This document shows, in pieces, positions 9,447-21,190 of a stretch of 64,000 bases of DNA (the first letter of the stretch is position 1; each line of letters opens with the position of its first letter). This DNA comes from Sordaria brevicollis (taxonomy: Eukaryota > Ascomycota > Sordariomycetes > Sordariales > Sordariaceae). A program made the translations under genes and the position numbers. Where the stretch lies: NCBI GenBank assembly GCA_033439795.1, contig JAUTDP010000010.1, positions 2,976,001 through 3,040,000 of the forward strand, read 5' to 3'. Under the pieces are notes generated by a model. That model did not search any database, was not told the DNA's origin, and saw only the letters and a program-made list of their open reading frames with translations.

Positions 9447-11166
9447 TTCTGGGAGGTTAAGTGTTCATGTGGTCAAGGTAAAGTATCTACCTCTAGACAT
9501 GGAAATAAAGTTGCGTATACATATATAGCATTAATTTTGCTATTGCATTCTGGAGTAAGGCAAAGTTAATCAACGTTAGACGTTGTGAAATAAAGATGAA
9601 AGTATTATACAGTTACAACGGAAACGTGAAGTCTAATTCTGGCCCCTTTTGAAATCCTTCTGTGATCAAGTGATTAAAAGTTTTTTGAACCAGCTTGATG
9701 AGAAAACTCGCTTGCTTAAGTTACCTACTATCCAGGAACAGTGAAAGTGACTTCTGTTATTTCTGTCTCTTTTTTCTATCATCCATGAGATATTCTACGG
9801 TATTTCCCATTCTCCATGACTGAACTTAGGAGTACGTATTAGCATGCAACTCCCATGCAATGTCCATATTAAACAATGTCCCCATCCAATGATTTATCTC
9901 GCCGTTGACCGTCGCACGCCGTGCATCCTATACCTACCTCCGACCCTAGCGAACAACGGCCAGCTCTCTCGTTGGCTGCTTCACACATGTACTGAGCCTT
10001 CGCTTTCCCATGTTCTTTTCCCTATTCCCAATACATACCCGAACTCGGAACACGGAATCAAGTGAACACTTCCTCAAGCAAGTCATATCTTTCCCTGTAT
10101 CCATATGTAGTTCCCGGTGGCAGAGTTGAAATACTTACACATGTACATACATACAAGCAAGCACGTGAGGTTGAGCTGAGCTGCGCCTCTTTTTACTCTT
10201 CCTTTACCTTTGGCCCCTCGGAAGTCGGAACCCCTCTTGCTCATGTACCTACTGTCATCCAACCAACCATCCAACCAACCAACCACCATCACTGCCACCA
10301 TCACTGCCACCATCAATTGGCCAAAGGGCACCGAAAGTTCCGATAACTTACCTACTTCAGTGTCCCGACGTTCTGTTTGGATGGATTCGAATGGTGAAGC
10401 AAGAAGACACTGCAGCATGTCTGCATCTCGTGGTAAGTGACGTTAGGTTCGCAGCAGTAAGTTGCAGTAGTGGAACTTTTTTCTTAAAACGTTCGGGATG
10501 CAGGGACCTCTTTTCAACGTCGACAAGGGAAGCTTGGATATGTGGGGTTTGGTGACAGTTTAATTCAACATCTGTCATTACCGTAAATCAAGAAGATGAT
10601 GAAACCTGGATATAAAATTATTGGAGATTGTAAACTAGACAATAGGGTATGGGAATAAGATACGCGCTGTTGCTGTGTGGTTTGTCCTGCGCTGGTTGAT
10701 TGCTCGTTTGCACCGGCATTTTGTCTGTGCTGGTATCGCTGTCTTTTTGTATCCTGCTTGTCTTTGCTCGTTGATTGATGAACGGGCAAAGACAAGACCT
10801 TCCTTGTTCGCACAATCATTCCCATTAATTTGTTCTTCTTCATCCGTCGTGCAGATACGAAGACAATCGTTGCTTGCATTGTTTCCATTCCCCACTCGCA
10901 AACGTTGAAAAAGACCCTGAACGCCAACGCCATCCGCCGCCAAACCCTTGCCCATCTCCTTCAGCGCTGGTCCCATTCATTGTCTTCTTCTCCATTCCTT
11001 TCGTTGTCCATTGTCGGATAGGTATCACGTTCGCCGGCCGCTCGTTTGTTCATCGATTGATTGATTGATTGACTGATTGGTAATATGGTTTGTTGATTGT
11101 CGCCTAATCACCTATCCTCCCTCTTTGCATCGCATCGTGTCACATCCCGTTTCTTTCCTTCCCCAT
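9447..11166. other. Intergenic region between convergent genes
   Basis: It holds the 3' ends of the 8778 gene and the RCR-type gene. Many 60-120 codon frames overlap on both strands near 10.2-11.1 kb, but none has motif, splice or composition support. Short simple repeats occur: CCAACCAAC and CACTGCCACCAT copies near 10,258-10,315, and GATT copies near 11,055-11,080. Confidence 0.45.
9505..9510 (+). terminator. Candidate poly(A) signal AATAAA
   Basis: AATAAA lies about 60 bp after the stop codon at 9446, a typical distance for a fungal 3' end. The surrounding sequence is AT-rich. Confidence 0.3.
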
Positions 11167-11801
11167 CTACTGGAAGCGATGAGCCTGGTTAGGCGGCGGG
11201 CCCTCAGGCGGGGAAAACTGCTCATCGGGACCTCTGTGGTATGCGCTCTGCGGCTGCTGAAGCTGAACACCTTCTTGCTGACCGGCCCAGTACCCAGGGG
11301 AGGCGCCGTTCTGTTGATCCGGCTTCTGACCGTTCGGCGCAAAGTAACCTCCTTGACTGCCCGGGGGCGGCTGGGCGGAATACTGAGGAGGAGGAGCGTT
11401 GTAGGGAGGAGGGGCGGGAGCCATCCAGCCGGTTCCGTACATGGGTTGCGCTCCTTGCATGCGACGGCGACGAGAGTTCCTTCGTCTGTAACATGCCATG
11501 TCAGTGATCATGAATGAATGCTAGCGTTGGGGTGAAGTAGGGAAACGTACGCCATGAGGAAGATGGAGAGGAAGATGCAAGTGATGCAGATGGCTAGTAG
11601 GATCCATCGACCGTAGTAGTACCAGGCTGAATAGCAGTGCTGATAGCCGTAGTAGTCAACCCAACAACGACTAGATGACATGTTAGCGATATGCTCAAAA
11701 TAATGCTGGTTGGTGATGCGAAAGTGTGTGAATGGTTGAATGACTTACTCTCGCTTGACGATCGCGTGGACCTGGTTGGCCGTCTCTGCTAGAGGAGCCA
11801 T
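11167..11801 (-). CDS. RCR-type single-pass membrane protein (three exons)
   Basis: Exons on the minus strand are 11801-11749, 11670-11551 and 11485-11167, giving 163 residues. Introns use GTAAGT..CTAG (with GCTAAC branch) and GTACGT..CAG. The start ATG at 11801 gives MAPLAETANQVHAIVKRD. The joined exons then read RCWVDYYGYQHCYSAWYYYGRW, but split as RCWVDYYGYQ and HCYSAWYYYGRW. One hydrophobic helix (WILLAICITCIFLSIFLM) and a basic RRNSRRRRM stop-transfer patch follow, then a Pro/Gln/Tyr/Gly-rich cytosolic tail. This layout matches the RCR family (yeast Rcr1/Rcr2: Congo red resistance, cargo sorting at endosome and vacuole), whose PY-type tail binds ubiquitin ligases. Tail motifs such as APPPYNAP fit that role, which is inferred. 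The KR pair before the Cys-rich segment may be a processing site. Confidence 0.82.
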
Positions 11802-13916
11802 TGCGGGCGACTGTTGGCTGAAGTGAATGAGTGGATTCAGATGTCCGAGTGCGATATCTCGATATCTTGATTTTTCCGAAAATGCGATTTGAAGTAGGTA
11901 GTCGTCGATATCTTGGGTTGCGACTGATCACTCCAATACTCGATGTCGACGATGGACTCGAAATTTGGTTGTCAAGGGAAAAGTTGACAGTCCAAGGTTG
12001 AAATGAGGAATTGCAAAAAATGAGAAAGATGGGAAGAATGAGACGGGAGGTTCCTTCCCTGGGGGGTGGGTGACGTTGGATTAAAAGTTGGATGTTCAGG
12101 CCTCAGGGCGTCGTCAGGGCGCTCGTGGCGGGAGGGGCTCAGACAGTCACAGGTTCAAGACCTTGGAGGTTGCAGGGCAAGAACGGACAACTTTGGGCAA
12201 GTGAAGGTGCAAAGGTGGAAACTGGGGAAGGATTGACGCTTGTACCCGTAGCGAGGCACCACTCCAATGTTCTAGGCAACTCTAGCACAGCTCGTGACAA
12301 CGGTGAAAAAGCCGGAGATATGGGTCCGATATTGGGAAATGAAGACAGCCGAGCGAGACGGACACTGTGGTTCATCTTTTTTCCTTGTCATTCCTTTCCA
12401 CTTTCTTTGTTTGTCCAAGCAGTGAGTGGCTGAGCTATTCACCTACCAGTGACTTGCTGACTGAGCAAAAGATGAATGAATAACCAGACAGACACTGTTC
12501 TGGATGTCAAACAAACCACCTCGGTCACCAACTGTGAAAGAGTTCAAATTTCACAAGTTCAAGCGAGTCCTATCATGGTCAAAAATAGGGGTCGTCCTCA
12601 CCAATGGTCTGCCCAATGGTTCACCAACTTAGCGAGGAACTTTCACCTGCCAAGCCGCCCAGCCGAGACCACGACGATAAAACATCGGCCGATCCCACGT
12701 CGTGATCTCGGCGACAAGACTCAGCGGCCAAGGTAACCAACAGCCCTCTGCCAGGCTCGGTTGCAACCAGTATTTCCTGGTGGTGTTCCAATATTGCTTA
12801 CCACAGTAACCGTGTTGAGTGTATAAAGGGAAGCCAACCGCCCGCTGCAACGACGGCGAGCTCGTATGATTCGGATAGGTATGAACAACGGCATGGCATG
12901 TGGTGATGGTTGCCATATGGTTGCCATATTAGCCGTGCCATTGCCGTCTTGCGCGTACGTACCACACGTACATACATACCTGCTCATCATCCTTTGCTGC
13001 GCCTATCCATTACATATCGCTGATATCGGGATAGTGTTACCCAATCAAGGTACTGTAACCCCCAAATCCCTTTTTCGTGGACAAGATGAGAGTATTGCAA
13101 TGATGACGACCGCCATCACTGAATTGTGGCTGTCCTGTCTGTCTGTGGCAAAGTCCTTTGGCATCCGGTGTTCGAGAGTGGCATCGTCGGTGGAAGTTAA
13201 CAAGATACCCAAACGGGAACTTGTAAGATTGCAGTGGACGACTGAGTGGAACTTGAACGTATCAGCCTTGAACATCAAACTCAAACGGCTATCGTGATGC
13301 TGTCCACGGTGCCTGTGCCTGGTGTGTCTCGGTGCAACAAGATCGATGGAATTGCGCATAAACCGATCGTCCATGAATTTCCGGAGGCCGCCCGTCATGC
13401 CAAGTCCCTTGCAGTTGCGCAGATAACCAAAGCAGTTGACAGGAACATGTCAATGGTCGGTGGCTTTGTGTTATGGTGCCGACGGATGTTTCATTGCGAT
13501 GATGCAAAAGGGAGGAATTGCCCTCTCCAATTCCAATTCGTTCTGGATTCTGCACAACATTCTCACTTGTCCACTTGCTTCGCGAGGCACAACCTTGCCA
13601 AGAATGCCAAGCCATGGACAGCACCTTTGGAGATTGACAGCTGCTGGCGGCCCGCTTGCCCAGACCCTGCCGGCCTCGACCACTTCTCTGGGCGCGCACC
13701 GACCACCCAAAGGACCGCAGTGACCACACGCTCCCAGCCAAAAAGCCCAGCGCACCACCCACTCAGCCCAAAGGAAGGCGCACCAGGCGGCTTAGTCAGC
13801 ACGTGACAGACTTTAGCCCCATTCGTTTTCCCCTCCCACACAAATTTTGAGGAACGACTCTGAAAATTATCAAGTCCCGAACGTACGCATCGTCGTGATC
13901 TTGCCATCCAGACAAA
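11802..13916. other. Divergent intergenic region (RCR-type gene / uS9)
   Basis: Contains the promoters of the RCR-type gene and of the uS9 ribosomal protein gene. Frames of 110-186 codons exist on both strands (12,092-12,433; 13,246-13,806; 13,289-13,762), but they shadow one another and have no domain features. I see no gene in it. Confidence 0.45.
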
Positions 13917-14656
13917 ATGGCTACGCAAGCGGTCCAGGTTTTCGGCAAGAAGAAGAACGCCACGGGTATGTCGAAATATTGCTTTTTGGAATTTTGATTC
14001 CTGCGAAAACGACGACGGCGACGACACAGATGCTGACGTCTTTGCGACAAATGTAGCGGTCGCCCGCTGTGTGCAGGGCAAGGGCCTCATCAAGGTCAAC
14101 GGTGTTCCCCTTAAGCTCTACGCCCCCGAGATCCTCCGGGCCAAGCTCTACGAGCCCATCCTTCTCCTCGGTACCGACAAGTTCGCCGAGGTCGACATCC
14201 GCCTCAAGGTCTCCGGTGGTGGTCACGTCTCCCAGGTCTATGCCGTCCGTCAGGCTGTAAGTTGAAATTCGCGACTCCAAAAAAAACTACTTTGCGACAG
14301 CAGAAATGCTAACAAGATTGTGCTACAGATTGCCAAGGCCATTGTCAGTATTCCCCGATCCACGATTATCCCCCTTTTCCCCGGCCGATGAACACACCGA
14401 ATTCCTATGACGCGATGGACACATGCACAGAAACACCCGAAACAAACCGAAAGACGAGACACTAACCAGGGCATTTTTGGTGGATTTACAGGTTGCCTAC
14501 TACGCCAAGTACGTCGATGAGCACTCCAAGAACACCCTGAAGACCGCCCTCATCCAGTTCGACCGTACTCTCCTCGTCGCCGATCCCAGGCGTTGCGAGC
14601 CCAAGAAGTTCGGTGGTAAGGGTGCCCGCTCTCGCTTCCAGAAGTCCTACCGTTAA
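13917..14656 (+). CDS. rps16: 40S ribosomal protein S16 (uS9), four exons
   Basis: Component of the small ribosomal subunit head; the uS9 C-terminal tail reaches the P-site tRNA. Exons are 13917-13965, 14057-14256, 14329-14343 and 14492-14656, giving 142 residues, the expected family length. Introns use GTATGT..TAG, GTAAGT..CAG and GTCAGT..CAG. Exon 1 gives [16 protein letters not shown]. Exon 2 gives [16 protein letters not shown] and [14 protein letters not shown]. Exon 3 is only 15 nt (IAKAI). Exon 4 begins [14 protein letters not shown] and ends with the invariant [16 protein letters not shown]. The microexon is needed: without it the conserved QAIAKxxVAY helix is lost. Codon use is strongly C-ending, as expected for high expression. 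Confidence 0.97.
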
Positions 14657-17600
14657 AGGGTGGGTCTTACCTGGTGGACGAGAGACGACGGTGCTGCTGC
14701 CGGTGGTTGTGGTGTTTGGATGGTTGTGGTTGTGCGCTGGCTGCTTTTGCTGTTGGCGGGCATAATCATGATGCGTGGACACGGCGGACGGCGTTCTTCG
14801 GCATTGCATTGATCAAGAGAGGAGACCCGAGTCAAGTTCTTTTTTCCGGACGACCACGACCAGGGCTTTTTGTTTTGCTGGAGGGAGGAATTTATTTCGG
14901 CAACAAAAGTCCAACACATACAGGCTACGTGTGTTGCGCCGCACAATCTCGGCCCAGAGATAGAAGGGAATGCATCAAGACTTCGGGTCCTTTTCTTCTG
15001 TGTTTTTTCTGCAGACCTTCTACAAAAGCGAAAGAGATACCAAACCACACATCCATTACACTACACAACTCTGGTTCTTTGATCAAAGCATGCGCGAAAC
15101 GAAACGATTACCACGACCAGCCAACACTTCACATGAGAGCTCGAGGGTAGAACCAGAGCGATCGAAACATCCAGCACACCGAATAATGAGAAGAAGGATC
15201 AAGCCAAATCACGTTCCTGCGGTGCCCATGCATGTGTCGTTGTTGTGAGCTGAGATTTGATGGGACGCCGCGACAAAGCGAGTGCTTTTGCCCACGAATC
15301 CCAACGATGTCACTGATGCTAACGATAGAGCTGCTGAGCGATCGCTGGTACGGACATGGGGCCGAGAAAGGCTAGAAGGGTTCGGGAACAACTTCCATGC
15401 CTCCTTCTCAGCTATGACTGAGCTGTCGTAGACGTCGTCCCTCGGCTTTCCACAACATCCATCTCTCATGTCCGGCAAACCCAGCACCGAAGACATATCA
15501 CAACGATGAAGTCACTCTGTGTAGTCCCGGGATTCTTTGACACCGGCACATCTACGCGGTGGAGGTATCTGCTTTCCTCTCAGCCCTACGATCGTCACAT
15601 CTCACCCCCTGGAACCACTGCCTATCTTGTAGCCTTGCTCAGACGTGAACAGATTGGGACACCAAGCCAAGCCATCGCTCTGATACTCCAGAGAAAACGC
15701 AAAGACGTTGAGTTACGTGATGTCTTTTCTCGTGGCTCACAATCAACTACATACCTAGATATATGCACTCCGTTCAGCCCTATGATCATCACGTAGAAGT
15801 CCTACCCTCCGAAACAACCTGTGAATTTCGGAGGAGACTCATACATAGCCTTGCATAAGAACGTAGACAGATCGGGATACGAAGCAAGCCGCTCGAGCCA
15901 CCACTTTCCATTCCGAAAGTCCGGAGAGAAGAAGACGTTAGGTTTTGTGGATGTCTTCGTATGGATTTTACTTTGATAGTTGTACCTCTGGTACTTGCTG
16001 ACTAGTATATCAGATAAGTACCTACCTGACATTATTAGATGGGTTTCTTTTGAAGTTCTCTGGCAGGAAGAGCAGAAGAATGAACGTATACGAAACTGGA
16101 TGAGGTGGAAGTTGTTGAGCCCTGCTTTGCTTTGCTGTTCTGATTCACACAACGTTACACACCTCCCCTTCACAACTTGTAGGTACAGTATGTACACTCT
16201 CACTCAGCCGAGCAATCATTGATTTGGGCCAAACATTCAACCTTACGAGGTATGTATGGTAAACTTTTCACGCACCATCATCTCCAGTACTTATTTTTCC
16301 AACTTTTTTTCTACCATCACTCACTTCGACCACATCATTACCGTAAGAAAGGGACAAACTAGTACGAATTTTTGCCTCACGCTCACGCTCATTATCATTG
16401 TTCCAAAAAAAAAAAAAAAAAAAAAAAAACATAAACAGAACAAAAAGTGAAGACAGAGAGAGAGAGGAGATGGGGCGTGAAAAGTACGAGTCCCATGCCC
16501 CCAAGTTCAACAATCCTGGCCCCTCCAACCCATCCAAACCGCTGCACTCTCACAGCTCAGCCAATCAGACCCTCCCACGTCAATAAACGATTTGGAGTCG
16601 TGTCAGTTCGAGGGGGGACTGGGGGGGTCAAGGGTCCCGGTCTCTGTCCTGGTTTCCAAAAAAGCGAAGGGAGAATGAATGAATGAATGAACAAGGACTC
16701 TTGCTTTCTGCTGGGGAGGGAAAAAAAAAATGGGAATTGATATAATGAGCTGGCCTTTCTCCCACATCTTCCTCGTTTTTCCTCACTTCTTCAACAATTT
16801 TTTGGTGTTGTTGTGCGAATATTCTTTCAGTCGCGCCCTGCCACCAGACACCCCGGCAGTCTGCCGCGCCTGCCCAGTGTGGTTCCCGTTTATGGTGCTG
16901 CCCAACGAACCAACGGCTTTGCCCTCACCTTTACACACGCCTGGCTCACCTTTATTCACCGAGTTTGTCGCCGTCTACCTACGCGGTCTTTATTGCTTTC
17001 GATACTCTCTTCTCTTGTTGGGTCACAATACGGGACAGTCGTGGATAAGTATTCCCTTTCTCTTCATTGTCATGCAACGTTCAGTCATGGTCTTTTTTCA
17101 CTCAGTCACATCAGATATTGCATGGTATTATCATCTTCCTCCAAACTATCCTATCCATCTCTTTCTTTCTGCCCCAGCTCCCTCCGTCTGCGACACTTAC
17201 CTACAAGAAAGGAAGTATAGTGGGGGGAAAAACGTACAGAGTTACAAGGTTAACCAAAAGCTTCCTCCTTCTTTTCTCGTTACTATCTCTCCCTACTCCT
17301 CGCAACCATGACTGGTATCCAAAACAAGACAAGCGAAACAAACGATACGAAAGCCAGGAACCAAAGAATGAAACTCGAACATCTCTTTCCAAACCCTTCC
17401 TTTCCGTCATCTGAGTGGCGAGTGCCATAGCCTTTCTAAAGATGTTTTTTTCGTCAATATCTCCCATCACAACCAACAAAAATAGTACCGCAAGCTGTCA
17501 AGCCAACGAACAAACGCGATAACCGAGCCGATACGACTCGTCGTTGCCGATCGAAACCGAAACAGCCTCTTGTTTTCCGTCGCCGTCGAACGAAGACTTG

Positions 17601-17786
17601 CCGAACCGAAGCTCGCAAAGGAAGAAAAGCAAGAAAGGTCCCTGATCGGATATGCTGGACTGCTGAACCAGCACATCGTCGAGCCAAGTCTGGAAGGGAA
17701 TCGAAACAGAAACGCGGGGTATACCACAAACCAAATCCAAACCGAAATGTCGCAACGAACGCAAACGCAACGAACCGACCGCTCGC
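14657..17786. other. Long intergenic region between convergent genes
   Basis: Three kilobases between the 3' ends of uS9 and the Arl8-like gene. Frames up to 193 codons (16,730-17,311) lack motifs and are overlapped by others in all phases. Features seen are a 25-base A-run at 16,405-16,429 and a GAAT repeat near 16,673-16,690. I find no RNA gene or mobile element. Confidence 0.4.
16405..16429 (+). repeat. A25 homopolymer
   Basis: An unbroken run of 25 adenines preceded by TTCC and followed by CATAAACAG. It is in non-coding DNA. It may be slippage-driven or the remnant tail of a retroposed sequence; no target duplication is obvious. Confidence 0.8.
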
Positions 17787-18596
17787 TCATTTCCCAGCGA
17801 ACCTCATCAACCATTGCAGCACCGCATCGAGATTCATCTCCTCCTTGGCGCTGATCCCATAACAGCTGACTTCTCGGCCGGCAATGCTCTTGAGGTCCAT
17901 CGCATCAATCAGCTCATCGACCGACAGCCGTTCGGGCAGATCAGACTTGTTGCCGAGTACGAGGAGGGGAATACCGCCGAGGGTCTCGTTTCGCATGAGA
18001 GAATGGAGCTCTTCCTTGGCTTGTGGGAGTAGTCGCGGGTCGGCGATGTCTACAATAAAGACAATGGCGTTGACGCCGCGGCAGTAGCGTTCCCACATTT
18101 GACGGAAGCGCGGTTGGCCGCCCAGATCCCAGCATTTCAGGGTAACGTGTCCGCGCTGGACGCGCTTGAGGTTGAAGCCTACTGTTGGGATCGAGCTGTG
18201 ACGGGGGTCAGCTATGCGCCGTGCGGGATGAGGGAGAGAAATAGGGTCGAGAGAGGGTGGGTGGGGTGGGATGAGGTCTGGTAAGACAAGGCAGAGGTGG
18301 CTTACTCAAGGGTGAATTCTCCGCCCTGGTGATATGGTCAGCAAAAAGCCTCAGCGATGAAAGGAAATGGTGGATGAAGTTGGCAACTCACCGAAATAAC
18401 CCTCAGCAGTGACGTCTTTCCTGCATTCTGCAAGCCGATCATGGTCACATCCATCTCCGTCGCCCTGTTGTATCTGACATGTGAGCAATCATCGATGCGA
18501 CAGACGGACAAACAGCCTCTGGCTGGCAACTTTCATCACCACTCACCAGAAGGTTCTGAGCAACCAGTCGTAGACTTTCTTGAATAGGCCGGCCAT
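17787..18596 (-). CDS. Arl8-like small GTPase (four exons)
   Basis: ADP-ribosylation-factor-like GTPase; animal Arl8 recruits kinesin and tethers to lysosomes, and fungal members localise to vacuole or endosomes. Exons on the minus strand are 18596-18547, 18464-18392, 18325-18306 and 18195-17787, giving 183 residues. Three introns sit in the first third. The N-terminus MAGLFKKVYDWLLRTFW is an amphipathic helix without the Gly2 used for myristoylation in Arfs, as in Arl8. GTPase motifs: GLQNAGKTS (P-loop), SIPTVGFN (switch I), WDLGGQPRFRQMWERYCRG (switch II, split across the text here), NKSDLP and a final SAKE. The RGVNAIVFIVDIAD segment is Arl8-like. Exon 3 is only 20 nt. The Gln of the DxGGQ motif is present, so it should hydrolyse GTP. 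Confidence 0.93.
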
Positions 18597-20009
18597 GGTG
18601 GATGGATGGTTGATGAACGGTGATGCGATATCGGTAATAGTAGATGAGTGACAGGACGAGAACGAATGAAATCGTCGGGATATCTCGAGGAGTTATAGAC
18701 AATGTCGTCGTAGACAGGACTGCACTGAACTGAACTGGCTGGTATGGTTCGGATATTGGCAGCAGCAAGCGCACGCAGAGCGGTAGGCAGGTCTCAGTAG
18801 TCGGGCTAATACTTTTGCAGCAAGATGATATAACAGGACACACGAAGAGCAGAGATAGTGAAAAGAAATAAAAGTAGAATGTCTCGTATGACCTCTGGCA
18901 CACCCGTCGAGGGCTGGTAATCTCGCAACGAGGTGGAGGACGCAGTTCTTGTGCGATATGGGATGATATGAGGGTGGTTGAGGATAATCCGTCCGAAGCC
19001 GACGCGGGGCTGTCTGTCTTTCTGTCTGCTACCAGTACTGTACTGGGATGCCGCGCGGGTGTAGGAGTGACTGAGTGAGTGACTTGACTGAATGCGTGTG
19101 TGAGTGACCAGGATCCCGTACGGGCCGTCGCTCGCCAAGGTGAGATGATGAATGACCTCTTTTTTCTTTTCGCAGAAATGGTGGTCCGTGCCTCGAGAGG
19201 TGATGATTGACGAAGGGTGTACTGTTTAACCGTAGTACACAGATTAGAGCGGCTAAGACTCGGGTTTCATTCGTTTCCCTCCAAGAACGGTCAAAAATCG
19301 GGGTTGTTTGCGGTGATTAGACTGCGAGAGTCCAAGGGCAGATATCGACGAGCGAGGGTAGCAAATGCTGAGAGATGATCATCGACGGTGGAAGACAGGC
19401 TGGAGAGTCGCAAACTGGAACTGAAATGGAAACTGTGTGATACCCGCCCGTGATCACGGACGAGAGCGTCTCTGAAAAAGAGGGACCGGGAAGAGCAGCA
19501 GCAGGGTTTCGATGTATCAATGCCAGGGTCTCGAGAGACTAGCTCGGGGTGGAGAGACTGGGGTTGGTGACGGCGGCAGAGGCGGAGGCGGCAACAGACT
19601 TGAACTCGAAGGTCGCACGAGGAAGAGAAGACGGTGTGCGAAATAGGTCAAGTCTTGGGACAGGACGACAAGGTGACCAGGTAGGTAGAAGGTAGGCTAG
19701 AGACCGAAAGGGCCAGGTAGTATCGGCGGCCTTGGTTCTGAGGTAGGATGGCCTGGATGGGAAGATGGGAAAGGTGTGTATAAAGTTGGATCGAACTGCT
19801 GTCGTCGTCGTGCCTTGAGGTGAGATTGCCGCTGTGGGATGCTTGATGCTGGCCGGGATCAGAATGGGATGGCAGAGATGGGATGGCAGATGGCAGATGG
19901 CATATGCTGCTCGTTGCTGCAGGGACTGTTGCTTCTTCTGCCCTTGTGAGTGCTGCTTTTTGTGCGCAATCAACGGCGGGCCAGTCTTATAGTAATGGTA
20001 AAGTTGCCT
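18597..20009. other. Upstream flank of the Arl8-like gene up to the AT-rich block
   Basis: Normal-composition DNA holding the Arl8-like promoter. A 144-codon minus frame at 19,539-19,973 is Ser/Pro/Arg-rich low complexity with no motif and abuts the AT-rich block; I do not call it. Composition changes within about 19,980-20,220. Confidence 0.4.
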
Positions 20010-20949
20010 CCGGCTACCTATGTAGAGTACTATTCCTCGGGGCCTAATCTTTTCTGGGAAATTAGGGTCGACTTTTCAAGTTTTTTCCGCCAAGATAATT
20101 TTTCCGAGCCGTCTAAACTAGTTTTGGCAATACTTTGGCGGGTTTATAAGTTCTTGGACCATCGGATAGTCGGAACGATTCCACCAAATAAATACCTCTC
20201 TAAATAAGGCTTCGTAAAGTCTACAAATTCTTATAAAAGGTTTAAATTCTACTATTTCTTAATAATTAAGCAATTGAATTAAAAAGTCGAAGAGACCTAA
20301 CTATATAATACTCCTATATAAAAAATCTACTAAATTAGTAAATATACGTACCAAATCCATCAATTTCAATACTTATATACATTTATATATACGTATTATA
20401 TCAATTTCATTAATTAAAATACTATAATTATAATTTATAAAATTAAATAAATTGCGTTTATTTACGCTACTTCTATAACTTTACGTATAATATTAATATA
20501 CCGACTAAACCGGGGATATATAATAATCTACTATAATAACCCATTGGAAGCTCGTATATATGTAAATAAAATTTACCGCAATTCGATAAAATAATTTCGA
20601 AATAAATTTCGAATAAATTAATCCGCTTTCGATAAACTTATAAATTAACTAAAAGAGAACGTTAATTTTATATTATTATAATATTAATCCGCTAAATAAA
20701 AATTTATAATTGCGTTATATATTTTGGCCTAAGGAGCCTCCTAACGCGCCGCTTTATACCGGTTCTAAATTAATTAGAATAGCGTTTATAAAATTATAAA
20801 CGAAATATTTAACCGGTTTGTTATTTTATATAAAGCGTTTATTCGCTTACTAGAAGATAATTAGGTCGATTTTCGTATCGAATTAAATTTAAAGTATAAT
20901 ACTTTTAACGGTTATATCGGGGCGGTCGATAATATTTATATTAATACGT

Positions 20950-21185
20950 TGTGAAGGGAAGGAGGGAACAGGTCGGGACGAGCCACGACTCGACATCAAG
21001 TCGGTCGTGGACTCACCTTCTCCTTCAGGTATCGTAAGAGTCGGGTCAGGGACGACCCGAATTGACTCCCATACATAAGTAGATAGCCGAGAGGTCGAGC
21101 CTCGACTCGATCTCTCTCCTTCATCGTATTCCATGATCATCCAGTCCATCAAGGACTTCACGTTGTGAGCTTGTGCCATCTGACA
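20950..21185 (+). mobile_element. Solo LTR, lightly mutated, 236 bp
   Basis: It starts TGTGAAGGG and ends ATCTGACA, with 5-bp target duplications TACGT at 20,945-20,949 and 21,186-21,190. Reverse-complemented, it aligns along its whole length with the three 243-bp LTRs of the gypsy element at 23-34.6 kb. It differs by a 7-bp deletion, and it keeps many C residues that are T in those copies. No internal region follows it, so it is a solo LTR in opposite orientation. It inserted into already RIP-mutated DNA. At 236 bp it lies below the roughly 400-bp length that RIP needs, which would explain its preservation. Confidence 0.9.
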
Positions 21186-21190
21186 TACGT

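Noticed and set aside
13246..13806. 186-codon plus and 157-codon minus overlapping frames upstream of uS9
   Set aside because: Each shadows the other, neither has family features, and both lie in a promoter region.
16730..17311. 193-codon plus frame with hydrophobic segments
   Set aside because: Overlapping frames in other phases are equally open, and there is no start context, motif or splice logic. It lies in a convergent 3' region.
19539..19973. 144-codon minus frame next to the RIP block
   Set aside because: Low-complexity Ser/Pro/Arg composition without any motif; likely chance.
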